Positions 1-7,864 of a stretch of 23,197 nt of DNA are shown one piece after another. Position numbers and translations under genes: made by a program. Where the stretch lies: NCBI GenBank assembly GCA_024232355.1, contig JAAEPW010000971.1:1-23197 (forward strand), read 5' to 3'. How positions within the stretch are numbered: the first letter of the stretch is position 1; every line of letters starts with the position of its first letter. The stretch is from Chloroflexota bacterium (lineage in GTDB: Bacteria; Chloroflexota; Anaerolineae; B4-G1). The notes beneath the pieces were generated by a model that was not told where the DNA came from, made no database searches, and saw nothing but the letters and a program-made list of their open reading frames with translations.

Positions 1-622
1 CCTCGGCCAACGCTCCACCACTACTCATCCCTGTCAAGAGGATATCGAGGTCGCCGTCATTGTCATAGTCTCCCCAGGCCACGCTGCTATACCGCACCTG
101 CGCCAAGTCGTTGCTGGCGACCGCATCTACACTAAAGCCCGCGCCCGTATTCTCATACACGCTGGTCAGAGGGTTATAGCCGCCTGTGTCCCCCGTCAAG
201 AGGATGTCGAGGTCGCCGTCGTTGTCATAGTCCCCCCAGGCCACGCTGCTATACTCCACCCCGGTCAGCACGTTGCTGGCAGTGATATTTTCAGCAAAGC
301 CCGACCCTGTATTCTCATACAGCTTGGCCAGGGGGCCGCCACTACCCGCCCCCGTCAAGAGGATATCGAGGTCGCCGTCGTTGTCATAATCGCCCCAGGC
401 CACGCTGCTTTCATACACCCCGGTCAGAACATTGGTGGCAGTCACATCCAGGGTGTAGGTGATGGGGGCCGCGGCCAGGGGCCGGGCCTGGGGCCAGAGT
501 ACCTTGCTCTCTGGCCGGGCGGTGCTATTGGCTGGTCCGGCCAGGGCTATCGAGGTCAGGGTTAGCAGTACGACGACTAGGGCCAGGAATAAAACTGTGG
601 TCAATTTAGCAATGGTTTTCAT
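1..622 (-). CDS. Secreted FG-GAP/VCBS-repeat protein (N-terminal part; runs off the left edge)
   Basis: The reading frame starts at ATG 622, preceded by an AGGAGG ribosome site seven bases upstream, and stays open to base 1, so only about 207 residues are visible. Residues 1-28 form a signal peptide (MKTIAKL followed by a long hydrophobic stretch ending IALA). Then come three near-identical repeats of about 53 residues, each with the core SSVAWGDYDNDGDLDILLTG followed by a YENTGxGF motif. DxDxDGxxD-type loops like this bind calcium in FG-GAP/VCBS beta-propeller proteins. At DNA level the repeat copies sit at about 33, 195 and 354 (periods 162 and 159 bp). The protein is probably exported and takes part in adhesion or ligand binding; its substrate cannot be told. 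The signal peptide resembles that of the sensor encoded at 1419-6110. Confidence in the family is high; the C-terminus is unknown. Confidence 0.88.
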   Translation of the reverse strand, partial: MKTIAKLTTVLFLALVVVLLTLTSIALAGPANSTARPESKVLWPQARPLAAAPITYTLDVTATNVLTGVYESSVAWGDYDNDGDLDILLTGAGSGGPLAKLYENTGSGFAENITASNVLTGVEYSSVAWGDYDNDGDLDILLTGDTGGYNPLTSVYENTGAGFSVDAVASNDLAQVRYSSVAWGDYDNDGDLDILLTGMSSGGALAE

Positions 623-716
623 TTGAATCCTCCTGAAAATAACTTGTAGGAACTCGTCAAAAGTGAAGGGGATTTCCTAGTACCCTTCTTTTTCCAAGCT
701 CCAAGCCAGTATGTGC

Positions 717-735
717 GCCACGGGCCACCCGTGGC
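717..735 (-). terminator. Hairpin just after the pseudo-receiver gene
   Basis: GCCACGGG at 717-724 and CCCGTGGC at 728-735 form a perfect 8-bp stem with a 3-base loop, starting four bases past the stop codon of the gene ending at 739. No T-run follows on the minus strand, so it is either a weak or factor-dependent terminator or an mRNA 3'-end stabiliser. Confidence 0.4.
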
Positions 736-738
736 AAT

Positions 739-1104
739 TTACTCGATCACGGCCATGCGCCTGATTGCATCGACCAGGTCGCTCGTCTCCGAGACCTGGA
801 CCTGGCGTCCGCTCAGGATCGTGACCGCGCTCTTGCTTGCGTCCACCTCGATCAGAGGCAAACCGTGCTTTAGCAACGCCCGCACCAAGCCCCCATCGTC
901 GTCGTCCCGGTCTATGATGACCGCGTCGGGCGCCATACCAACGACATAAGCCAGGGTGGCGGGGAAACGGAGATTGAGTTGGAACACTTGTAGCTCTGGC
1001 AGCGGGCGCAGGCTACCTGCGACTACGCTGAGGAACAACGACGCGCCACAGACGACGACGCACAATATATCACCGGTTGGCGTGCTGGCGCGCGTTTCGT
1101 TCAT
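739..1104 (-). CDS. Small pseudo-receiver-like protein
   Basis: This is a 121-residue protein. I chose ATG 1104 because AAGGAG lies nine bases upstream; an in-frame ATG at 1155 has no ribosome site. The segment PDAVIIDRDDDDGGLVRALLK, then LPLIEVDASKSAVTILSGRQV and a final helix SDLVDAIRRM, matches the beta-alpha layout of a CheY-like receiver: a strand ending in an acidic residue, then a strand leading to the signal-output end. The N-terminal acidic pocket and the conserved Lys are not evident, so it is likely a degenerate receiver or a receiver-like sensor of uncertain activity. Residues 12-32 are hydrophobic (DILCVVVCGASLFLSVVAGSL), more probably the first strand and helix of the fold than a membrane anchor. 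It lies downstream of the hybrid sensor, in the same direction but with its own promoter. Function is unknown. Confidence 0.65.
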   Translation of the reverse strand: MNETRASTPTGDILCVVVCGASLFLSVVAGSLRPLPELQVFQLNLRFPATLAYVVGMAPDAVIIDRDDDDGGLVRALLKHGLPLIEVDASKSAVTILSGRQVQVSETSDLVDAIRRMAVIE

Positions 1105-1186
1105 TCCGTCAGTCTCCTTGAATATGCCCCACAAGGATTTCCATGTACGAGCCATAGAATTGTGGGAAACTTGGTTCTACTGTCTA

Positions 1187-1215
1187 AATATACCAAAAAA
1201 CAGGGGCGTTGTCAC
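1187..1215 (-). promoter_or_regulatory. Sigma-70-type promoter of the pseudo-receiver gene
   Basis: On the minus strand the -35 box is GTGACA (1210-1215, five of six consensus bases) and the -10 box is TATATT (1187-1192, five of six), separated by exactly 17 bases. The start site would be near 1180, leaving an mRNA leader of about 75 bases. The -35 box overlaps the first copy of the ACTGTACTTT repeat array. Confidence 0.55.
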
Positions 1216-1268
1216 TGTACTTTAGTGCAAATAAAGTACAGTCTTGCGAAAAAACAAGACTGTACTTT
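1214..1268. repeat. Three alternating ACTGTACTTT decamers (operator-like array)
   Basis: ACTGTACTTT occurs at 1214-1223, its complement AAAGTACAGT at 1233-1242, and ACTGTACTTT again at 1259-1268. The second and third copies extend to a perfect 14-bp inverted repeat (arms 1233-1246 and 1255-1268, 8-base spacer). The array touches the -35 box of the downstream promoter, so binding of a dimeric regulator is the simplest reading; an RNA hairpin is the alternative. Confidence 0.6.
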
Positions 1269-1270
1269 GT

Positions 1271-1339
1271 GAAAAACCCCAGCGTAAACGTGTTTACGCG
1301 TAAACATTAGGGCTTGCAAGACTCAACTCGGGGTTTTTC
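1271..1339 (-). promoter_or_regulatory. Nested palindromes between sensor gene and pseudo-receiver gene
   Basis: An outer inverted repeat pairs GAAAAACCCC (1271-1280) with GGGGTTTTTC (1330-1339). Inside it lies an 18-bp perfect palindrome, GCGTAAACGTGTTTACGC (1282-1299), with a further CGTAAAC half-site at 1299-1305. The outer arms could act as a terminator for the sensor transcript; the inner dyad looks like a protein binding site. Confidence 0.45.
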
Positions 1340-1344
1340 AATAA

Positions 1345-1362
1345 GGAAAAGCGAGCTTTTCC
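1345..1362 (-). terminator. Hairpin downstream of the hybrid sensor gene
   Basis: GGAAAAGC (1345-1352) and GCTTTTCC (1355-1362) form a perfect stem about 57 bases past the sensor stop codon. On the minus strand it is followed by TTATTG, a short T-rich tail. The arm GGCTTTTCC recurs at 1372-1380, giving an alternative fold. It is a plausible weak rho-independent terminator. Confidence 0.4.
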
Positions 1363-1418
1363 CGGCTTCCCGGCTTTTCCCGCAAAAGTGGTTGGATAGA
1401 AAGCAAAAACCGGGAGCG

Positions 1419-4400
1419 TCAGCTCTCTGGGTCTACAAGGCCCTTCTGGTGAGCATACGCGATGGCCTCCGCTCGGCTCTCGAGTTGGAGTTGTTCCAGG
1501 ATCCGGCCCATATGGTACTTGACCGTCCGCTCGCTAAAGTGAAGCATCGCCGCGATTTCTTTGTACGTCACACCCTGGGCGACCTGGCGCAAGATTTCCA
1601 ACTGGCGCTGGGTCAGTTGCGCTGAGGGTTCGTCCTCGGAGGGTGTCTCATCCTTGGCGGCTGGCTGTGTGAACTCGGTCAGCAATCTGGCGGCCAGCCT
1701 GGGCGCGAGCACTATTTCACCCCGCTGCAAGTCGGTGAGCAGGTCAAAGAATTTGCCACTTTCCAGGTTCTTGAGCAGGTAGCCCGAAGCGCCGTTTTTG
1801 AGGGCCGTGAACAGTGTCTCATCCTCAGCCGCCATAGTCAGCATTGCGATCTTGATCTCGGGCATTTCGATCTTGATGCGGCGCGTGGCCTCCAGGCCGT
1901 CGCAGTGCGGCATGTGGATGTCCATCAAGATGACGTCGGGACGCAGGCGGCGCGCCATCTCTTGCGCTTGCAGGCCGTCGTGCGCCGATCCAACGACTTG
2001 CACGCCGCGTGAGCTCAACATGTTGCGCAATCCTTCCAGGAACAGGGGATGGTCGTCTGCCAACAGGACGCGCAGCCCGCGGACAATCTGCTCGGCGGGC
2101 ACTTGCAAGACACGCGGCACGCGCGCGATGACCTGTGTGCCTTGGCCCGGCGCGGAGCGGATATCCAGACGGCCATCCACGGCCTCGGCCCGTTCCCGCA
2201 TGATCTGGAGCCCAAAGTGCCCCTCCTTATCTTCCCCCCCGCTGTCGGGGGGAGCAAAACCCCGACCCTCATCTTGGATGACTATTTGCATCTCGTCGGG
2301 GTGCAGGGTAAAGAGGAGACGGGCGGTGTCCACGTTGGCATGCTTGCAGACGTTGGTCAGGCCCTCCTGGATGATGCGCAACAGTTGGGTCTCGGTCTCT
2401 GGCGCTAGAGGGCTTGACGGCATCTCTTCGGGACGGCTAACCTGGATTGCCAATCCGTACCGCTCGTAAAGGGTGTCCGTGTATTCTTGCAGCGTGGCAA
2501 AAAAGTCAGAGGACGGGCGCGATTCCCCCGCACGGATACCGGGTATCTGCGTCGAAGCGCGGATACCTAGAATGTGCCCTCGGACGTCGTCGTGGGCATC
2601 GCGGGCCAACTGGGCCAGTTGTTGCAGGATTGCCCTGACCTGTTCCTGATCTTTTTGCTCCAGCCGGGTCAGGGCAGCCTGAGTCTGCACACTGACATAG
2701 CCCATCACCTGCCCCAGGTCGTCGTGCAGCTCGCGCCCAATGCGCTCTCGCTCTTCCAGCGCGGCCAACCGCTGTCCTTGCGCTTCGATCTGCTTGCGTT
2801 CGGTGATGTCCAAGGTGTATTCGATCACCTGGACGACGTTGCCCTCACCATCCAAGATAGGAAAGCCATGTACCTCCACGTTATTGGTATTGCCCGCTTT
2901 ATCTATGTGTGCGTGTTCTACAACGACGGGAGTCTTGGTCTTTGAGACTTCTTGAAGAGGGCAAAGATGTTCTGGTTCCCGGCATGGTCGGTCGGTACCG
3001 TGTGTGAGGGTATAGCACGCGATATCCCCGCACAAACGCCCCGTGTGCGCGGCGGCATTCGCCATTTCGACGATGTGGGTCTCGGCGTTGATGACGTATA
3101 ATGGATGGGTCAGCGAATCCAGGATAGTCTGTAGGAATTGACGCTGTTCGCGCACCCGTTGTTCGGCACGCATTCGTTCGGTGGTTTCTCCCAACCGCTT
3201 GGCAATCGCATTAATCAGGTTTCTCTCTTCTTTCAGGAAAGGGCCTTCGCTTTCCGGCCTTTCTTGCAGGTAGCCAACTTGGATAACGCCGCTTTGCTCG
3301 CCGTGCACGAGGATGTCGGCCGTCTGCTGCCAGGGGCTTGGTGCAAAGTTCTCAGTGCTGAATTCCTGCCCCTCCAGAGTGATGCGCGCGCAGGCAACCT
3401 CTGGGTACTGCCAGGCGGAAGGAATGAGGGCGACGGTTCCCTCGACGATTTCCTGCAATGAAATGTCCGGCGTCTCGACGAGCTTGGAAATGTCATAGAG
3501 GCAGTTTAGTTCCTTCACCCGCTCGCCAAGTTCGTAGGTTCTTTCAGCCACCTGAACTTCCAGGCGGCGTCTTTGGGCTTCGCTCGTTCTGAGCCGCCAT
3601 CGCACAAATCCCAATACACCACCGGCGGCAGCCAGAACATAAAGCGTATAGGCCCACCAGGTTTGCCACCAGGGTGGGGTAATGATGATGTTGACGGACA
3701 CGCCTTCTTCATTCCACAAACCATCGTTATTTGAACCCTTCACTCTGAACACATATTGGCCCGGGTCTAAATTGGTGTAGGTGGCCAAACGGCGGGCGCT
3801 GTCAACCTCGTTCCATTCATTCTCAAAGCCCTCCAGCATATATTTGTATTGGTTCTTTTCCGGCGACACATAGTTGAGAGCCGCAAACTCAAAGGAGAAC
3901 ACCTTCTCTTCATATGATAAAGTTAACTTATCAGTGGCATTAATTACTCTACGCAGAAGGTGATCTTCGCCAATTTTGACAGACTGGTTGGCAATTTTGA
4001 AATCTGTCAAAACGACAGGTGGGATGTAAGGATTATCCTGGATTTTGTCAGGGAAAACGCTATTCAGTCCGGCTTTCCCCCCAAAAAACATCTGTCCATC
4101 GCGGGCTTTATAGGCGCTTCCTTGAACAAACTCTCTCGTTTGGAGGCCGCTGTGACTGTCAAAATTCTCCACCGTTTCTGTGATGGGATCAAACGCTGAA
4201 ATACCTTTTGCCGTGCTGAGCCACAGAGTCCCTTGAGCATCTTCAAGGATACCATAGATAGTCTCGCTTGCTAAGCCGTCTTTTATGGTATAGGTGGAGA
4301 ATGATCCGCTTTCCGGATGAAATTTACTGAGGCCGCCGGTTCCGCCAACCCAGAGTACGTTTGCCCCACTTTCATAGATGTCGTACACTTGTTGCCCTGT

Positions 4401-6110
4401 AAAATATTCCGTATAGCGGGTAAATTGTTCTGTTTCGGCATCGAATCGGTTGAGTCCGTCATTGGAGCCAATCCAGAGAACATTCGATCTATCAACATAA
4501 AGCCCAAAAACTATATTGCTGCTCAAACTGTGCGGATCATCGGGATCATGCAGATAATGTTTAAATACTCCCGTCTCACGATTAAAGCGATTCAGTCCCC
4601 CAGAATACGTCGCAATCCAGAGATTTCCGAATCGATCTTCCACAATATCCTGAATTTCATTATGGCTCAAACTGGCCGGGTTCTGTGGATCATGCATATA
4701 ATGCAAGAACTGCTCTGTTTTTGGATCGAATCGGTTCAGTCCCCCTTTCCATGTTCCTATCCAAAGTATCCCGGTGTTATCGACGTACAATGCCTGAATG
4801 TGATTATCATTCAGGCTGTGAGGATTTTCAGAATCCTGTTGATAGTGCGTAAACCTTCTCGTTTCCGGGTCAAATGTATCAAGCCCATTCACGGTACCTA
4901 TCCAAATAGCGTTACTTTGGTCCTGGTATATGGACCAGACTTCATTATGACTCAGGCTTTGCGGGTTGTCGGGGATATTCTGGTAAAGGGTGAATTTTGA
5001 ATTGAGTGGATTATACATATTGACCCCATCACTGAAAGTGCCCACCCAGAGCGTATCATTCTCATCTTTGAACAACCAGGGTATTCGGTTACCACCCAAA
5101 CTGTCGGGAAGATATGGATTAGGTTGATACCGTATAGACTTGCCGGTCTTTGAGTCAAGTTTATTCAGTCCCCCACCAAATGTTGCAACCCAAAAAATAC
5201 CGGGTTCATCTTCCAATATTGCCATGACGGCATCACTGCTCAAACTCTGCAGATCAGCAGGATCATGGCGATAATGTGTAAACTGCTCGGTTTTCGGGTC
5301 AAAGCGGTTCACCCCTCCACCCATTGTTGACAGCCACATTACGCCTTCGTGGTCTATTTCAATATGCGCAACTCTATGATGACTCAAGCTATTTGGATTA
5401 TCAGGATCATGCGTATAGTGTGTAAATATTTCTGTTTCCGGATCAAAGCTTGTTAAGTGTCTGTGATCGGCAATCCACAGAATTCCCCCTTGATCCTCAA
5501 CAATGTGCGTGATTCTGTCAAATTTCATATCTGTCGAGGTGGGAATAAGTTTTTCTGTCAATCGATCAAACTGATATAACACACCATGCCAGCTTCCTAT
5601 CCAGAGTCGTCCTTTTGTATCCTCATAGATTTCATCAACCGTGGTTTCCGATACCGTCTGATCGAACGCATATCTGACAAATTGCTCGGTTTCAGGATTG
5701 AAGGCGTTGAAACCACTGGCTGTACCAACCCAAATTGTGCCCGTACTATCTTCAAAGACGCATTTGATGAAACTTGAACTGAGGCTTTTGGGATTCTCAG
5801 GGTCATGTTTATACACGGTCACAGTATATCCGTCATAACGATTGAGGCCATCGAATGTGGCAATCCAGATATACCCCTGACTGTCTTTCATCACGTGCCA
5901 GGCGGTGCTATTAGACAAGCCCTGCTCCACGCCGAGGTGTCGGAACTTTGTGAACTGAGGGAGACGCTCGAATGTCGATATCGACGGGGATGAAGGGTTA
6001 TCGCCGCCTTGAGCATACGTTACCGGCGTTGACGCCGTGAGGGTCATTGACGTTGCCAGGGTCAGCAAAACTACCAATAGAACTGTTTTGAATACGGTTT
6101 TCATTCTCAT
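1419..6110 (-). CDS. Hybrid one-polypeptide two-component sensor/regulator with a Reg_prop propeller
   Basis: This 1563-residue protein starts at ATG 6110 (GGGAG eight bases upstream). Residues 1-34 are a signal peptide. About residues 50-735 hold 14 two-component-regulator propeller repeats (pattern EDxxGxxWIGTxxGGLNRFDPxTExFxxY), enough for two seven-bladed propellers. A Y_Y_Y domain follows (about 745-815), then a membrane helix near 818-840. The cytoplasmic part has a GAF-like region (about 865-990), a PAS-like domain (about 995-1105), a HisKA_3 box (GRELHDDLGQ, phospho-acceptor His1129), a HATPase with N box QEGLTNVCKHA and G box EGHFGLQIMRERA, a receiver with Asp1397 in ILMDIHMP, and a LuxR/NarL HTH from about 1497. 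Kinase, receiver and DNA-binding domain are thus covalently joined and probably tethered to the membrane, as in Bacteroides HTCS proteins but with NarL-type parts. The ligand is unknown; propellers of this kind often sense polysaccharides. The propeller half is visibly more AT-rich than the kinase half. Confidence 0.93.
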   Translation of the reverse strand: MRMKTVFKTVLLVVLLTLATSMTLTASTPVTYAQGGDNPSSPSISTFERLPQFTKFRHLGVEQGLSNSTAWHVMKDSQGYIWIATFDGLNRYDGYTVTVYKHDPENPKSLSSSFIKCVFEDSTGTIWVGTASGFNAFNPETEQFVRYAFDQTVSETTVDEIYEDTKGRLWIGSWHGVLYQFDRLTEKLIPTSTDMKFDRITHIVEDQGGILWIADHRHLTSFDPETEIFTHYTHDPDNPNSLSHHRVAHIEIDHEGVMWLSTMGGGVNRFDPKTEQFTHYRHDPADLQSLSSDAVMAILEDEPGIFWVATFGGGLNKLDSKTGKSIRYQPNPYLPDSLGGNRIPWLFKDENDTLWVGTFSDGVNMYNPLNSKFTLYQNIPDNPQSLSHNEVWSIYQDQSNAIWIGTVNGLDTFDPETRRFTHYQQDSENPHSLNDNHIQALYVDNTGILWIGTWKGGLNRFDPKTEQFLHYMHDPQNPASLSHNEIQDIVEDRFGNLWIATYSGGLNRFNRETGVFKHYLHDPDDPHSLSSNIVFGLYVDRSNVLWIGSNDGLNRFDAETEQFTRYTEYFTGQQVYDIYESGANVLWVGGTGGLSKFHPESGSFSTYTIKDGLASETIYGILEDAQGTLWLSTAKGISAFDPITETVENFDSHSGLQTREFVQGSAYKARDGQMFFGGKAGLNSVFPDKIQDNPYIPPVVLTDFKIANQSVKIGEDHLLRRVINATDKLTLSYEEKVFSFEFAALNYVSPEKNQYKYMLEGFENEWNEVDSARRLATYTNLDPGQYVFRVKGSNNDGLWNEEGVSVNIIITPPWWQTWWAYTLYVLAAAGGVLGFVRWRLRTSEAQRRRLEVQVAERTYELGERVKELNCLYDISKLVETPDISLQEIVEGTVALIPSAWQYPEVACARITLEGQEFSTENFAPSPWQQTADILVHGEQSGVIQVGYLQERPESEGPFLKEERNLINAIAKRLGETTERMRAEQRVREQRQFLQTILDSLTHPLYVINAETHIVEMANAAAHTGRLCGDIACYTLTHGTDRPCREPEHLCPLQEVSKTKTPVVVEHAHIDKAGNTNNVEVHGFPILDGEGNVVQVIEYTLDITERKQIEAQGQRLAALEERERIGRELHDDLGQVMGYVSVQTQAALTRLEQKDQEQVRAILQQLAQLARDAHDDVRGHILGIRASTQIPGIRAGESRPSSDFFATLQEYTDTLYERYGLAIQVSRPEEMPSSPLAPETETQLLRIIQEGLTNVCKHANVDTARLLFTLHPDEMQIVIQDEGRGFAPPDSGGEDKEGHFGLQIMRERAEAVDGRLDIRSAPGQGTQVIARVPRVLQVPAEQIVRGLRVLLADDHPLFLEGLRNMLSSRGVQVVGSAHDGLQAQEMARRLRPDVILMDIHMPHCDGLEATRRIKIEMPEIKIAMLTMAAEDETLFTALKNGASGYLLKNLESGKFFDLLTDLQRGEIVLAPRLAARLLTEFTQPAAKDETPSEDEPSAQLTQRQLEILRQVAQGVTYKEIAAMLHFSERTVKYHMGRILEQLQLESRAEAIAYAHQKGLVDPES

Positions 6111-6136
6111 ACCATATACTCCCGGCTGGCTTGCTT

Positions 6137-6187
6137 TTTAGTGCAAAAATCTCTGCTCTTGGTTGGGTGGACATTTCTCATATTATA
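6137..6187 (-). promoter_or_regulatory. Promoter -10 and possible shared motif upstream of the hybrid sensor
   Basis: On the minus strand a perfect TATAAT lies at 6182-6187, with only a weak -35 (TTTTCG-like, 16-base spacing). Transcription would start near 6175, giving a leader of about 65 bases. Within that leader, TTTGCACTAAA (6137-6147) repeats the 11-mer found at 1221-1231, inside the decamer array upstream of the pseudo-receiver gene. Confidence 0.4.
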
Positions 6188-6312
6188 TCACAGAAAAAAC
6201 AGGCGAAAATGGGGTGAGCGGGAAAAATGTTAAGACCCAACATTCGACCAGGGGAGTGGCTTTGGTGGCTCGACACAGCTACATTTTTGAGGTTTTTTAG
6301 CGTACTCAACGA

Positions 6313-6408
6313 TATTCAGCGGCATTGTCTAATGGACGGCTGCCGGTCAGCGACAGCGAGGATGAAGCAATCAGGTTATGGAACATATGCACGGGGAATG
6401 TTTACAAA
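6313..6408 (+). pseudogene. Relic of a WD40 repeat
   Basis: The stretch 6111-6527 has no convincing intact gene. In one plus frame it reads SAALSNGRLPVSDSEDEAIR, then LWNICTG. This aligns with a canonical WD40 repeat of the type [26 protein letters not shown]. The frame has a stop a few codons upstream and no matching repeats on either side, so it is a single decayed blade, probably left from a large WD40 protein such as the NACHT/NB-ARC types common in Chloroflexota. An unrelated small dyad, AATGTT/AACATT, is at 6226-6244. Chance resemblance is possible because only about 27 residues match. Confidence 0.35.
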
Positions 6409-6527
6409 CGGGGCAGATACCAGGCCCTTACGAAGGCAAGAACATCACTGGAGCGTCAGCGGCCTCACCGAGGCGCAGAAGTCGGCGCTCAAATCGCTGG
6501 GGGCGGTGGAACAGGTAACCTCTGATT

Positions 6528-7217
6528 TCAGCGTGTACTCAACGTCTCGGCAATGGATGACCGTTTTTTCTTTCCAGAAGATGCGCTCCGGTCAGGAGGC
6601 GAGCCTTGAGGCGGACTAAAGGGTGTCTCTGAAGAAACGCAGAAGGGGTTGATGGTCTTGCCAAGATGTTTGGCCAGTCGTTTGTCGAAGACTGCGCCCA
6701 GAACATCCATCTCCAGTCTTTCAGCGTCCTGTTTACGGCTATGTCCCAAGCTCGGCCCTACCAGGCCCAGGTACTTTTCACTGGGCGGCGACACACAACC
6801 GCGCCTCCCGATCAGTACGTACTCACTGCATCCCGCCACCCAGCTACCGATACCATAGGCTGGTTCCCCGCTCTGCGTCGTCTTGACCCAGGGAAAGCCC
6901 GTGACGTGCTCAAAGCCCCAGGCCCGCATCGTCTCGATCACCTGCGGCAGCTTGGGCCACGTGCCCCAAAGGAAAAGTATCGCATCATCGGCGGCCAGCG
7001 CCTGCACCGGCATCGCCTTGATCTCGTCCAACGTCATTGGCTGGTAGGTGTAGCCGCCCATTCGGGGGTCGTGATCTTTGGGGTTGTCATAGGGCCAGGG
7101 CGGGTCGGCGATGATGACGCCGTAGCGTTGTCCGTTGAACAAGCTCAGGTTGAGGCATCGAGCATCGCCGGCGATGACGGTGCAATCCCCGGTCTCTGAC
7201 CTGGTGGGGTTGGCCAT
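6528..7217 (-). CDS. MT-A70 family adenine-N6 DNA methyltransferase
   Basis: This 229-residue protein carries the catalytic DPPW motif at residues 38-41 (GVIIADPPWPYDN). Downstream it has MTLDEIKAMPVQALAADDAI, then LFLWGTWPKLPQVIETMRAWGF, KTTQSGEPAYGIGSW, CSEYVLIGRRG and HSRK, in the order normal for MT-A70 enzymes that transfer a methyl group from S-adenosylmethionine to adenine N6. The usual C-terminal LELFAR-type strand after HSRK is not present; the last 60 residues are unlike the family, so the tail may be diverged or replaced. No restriction enzyme gene lies nearby, which suggests an orphan methylase protecting or regulating the element. Its start overlaps the ParB-like gene by 73 bases in another frame, and the ATG at 7217 has only a weak ribosome site (AGAGG), so translation may depend on the upstream gene. 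Confidence 0.85.
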   Translation of the reverse strand: MANPTRSETGDCTVIAGDARCLNLSLFNGQRYGVIIADPPWPYDNPKDHDPRMGGYTYQPMTLDEIKAMPVQALAADDAILFLWGTWPKLPQVIETMRAWGFEHVTGFPWVKTTQSGEPAYGIGSWVAGCSEYVLIGRRGCVSPPSEKYLGLVGPSLGHSRKQDAERLEMDVLGAVFDKRLAKHLGKTINPFCVSSETPFSPPQGSPPDRSASSGKKKRSSIAETLSTR

Positions 7218-7864
7218 CGCCTCTGCAATGGCGGCATCCTTGTCTTCCTGTGCGCTTCCTTGACCGTCCGGGCCTCGCCAGTCTCGATCTTGTGCAACAC
7301 ATCGGGTTGTACTTGCTCGGGCAGCCGGGACAACTTTTTCGCTTCCGGCAGAGAAACCACGCCAGACACCACTTTGCTGAATACATCCGGCGCGGCCTGC
7401 TTGAGCCTTTTGGCGTCGCTCACATAGCGAGGATTGGTGCCAGTGAGATCGGTGGCCTGGCCGCGGGCTTTGCCGCTTGCGGTGGTGGAAACACTTCCAC
7501 CACCGACACTACCGAACTGTGTAACTTGTTGCCGCTTTCTTGCCTCATCCTCCAACATCGGCAAGACCTCGACGGCCAACGCCGCCCGTTGCCCGCTACT
7601 TAGATGCCGCCGGTGCGGGTTCAATGAAACGACAAAGGCCACGAGCGACCCTTGGCTATCCCAGGTTCTGAATCTTGGCGTCACGCCGATCTCGGGGCAG
7701 GCGCGATACCGGTTGCGGCCGTCGATGATCCGCCCGTTGGGGTGCAGCCAGATCGGCTCGCGCAGGCCGTGGGCTTTGACGTCGGCCTTGAGCGCGACAT
7801 ATTCTTCGCCCTGCATCAGTGGAAAGACGTTGGCGATCTCGTGGAATTCTATCGCCGTTACCAT
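7145..7864 (-). CDS. ParB N-terminal-domain (ParB/Srx-like) protein
   Basis: This 239-residue protein begins with a ParB-like fold: IEFHEIANVFPLMQGEEYVA, LKADVKAHGLREPIWL, then GRIIDGRNRYRACPEIGV. This corresponds to the ParB/Srx (CTPase) box, in which GRIIDGRNRYRA is the diagnostic motif. A helical region follows (NPHRRHLSSGQRAALAVEVL), then a DNA-binding-like segment (NPRYVSDAKRLKQAAPDVFS). Such short proteins next to MT-A70 methylases are common in phages and plasmids and are probably not chromosome-partition ParB. The ATG at 7864 overlaps the stop of the 66-residue gene (ATGGTAA), so the two are translationally coupled. The last 25 residues (TRMPPLQRRW onward) look out of frame, while the overlapping methylase frame reads QEDKDAAIAEAMANP; a frameshift at about 7240 is possible. 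Confidence 0.8.
   Translation of the reverse strand: MVTAIEFHEIANVFPLMQGEEYVALKADVKAHGLREPIWLHPNGRIIDGRNRYRACPEIGVTPRFRTWDSQGSLVAFVVSLNPHRRHLSSGQRAALAVEVLPMLEDEARKRQQVTQFGSVGGGSVSTTASGKARGQATDLTGTNPRYVSDAKRLKQAAPDVFSKVVSGVVSLPEAKKLSRLPEQVQPDVLHKIETGEARTVKEAHRKTRMPPLQRRWPTPPGQRPGIAPSSPAMLDAST

Noticed and set aside
4500..5800. Regular repeats suggestive of a CRISPR or satellite array
   Set aside because: They are diverged coding repeats of the Reg_prop propeller with protein-level conservation, not short identical repeats with unique spacers.
6227..6619. 130-codon plus-strand frame beside the methylase gene
   Set aside because: No ribosome site or recognisable domain, and its 3' third overlaps the methylase gene; the only meaningful signal there is the WD40 relic in another frame.
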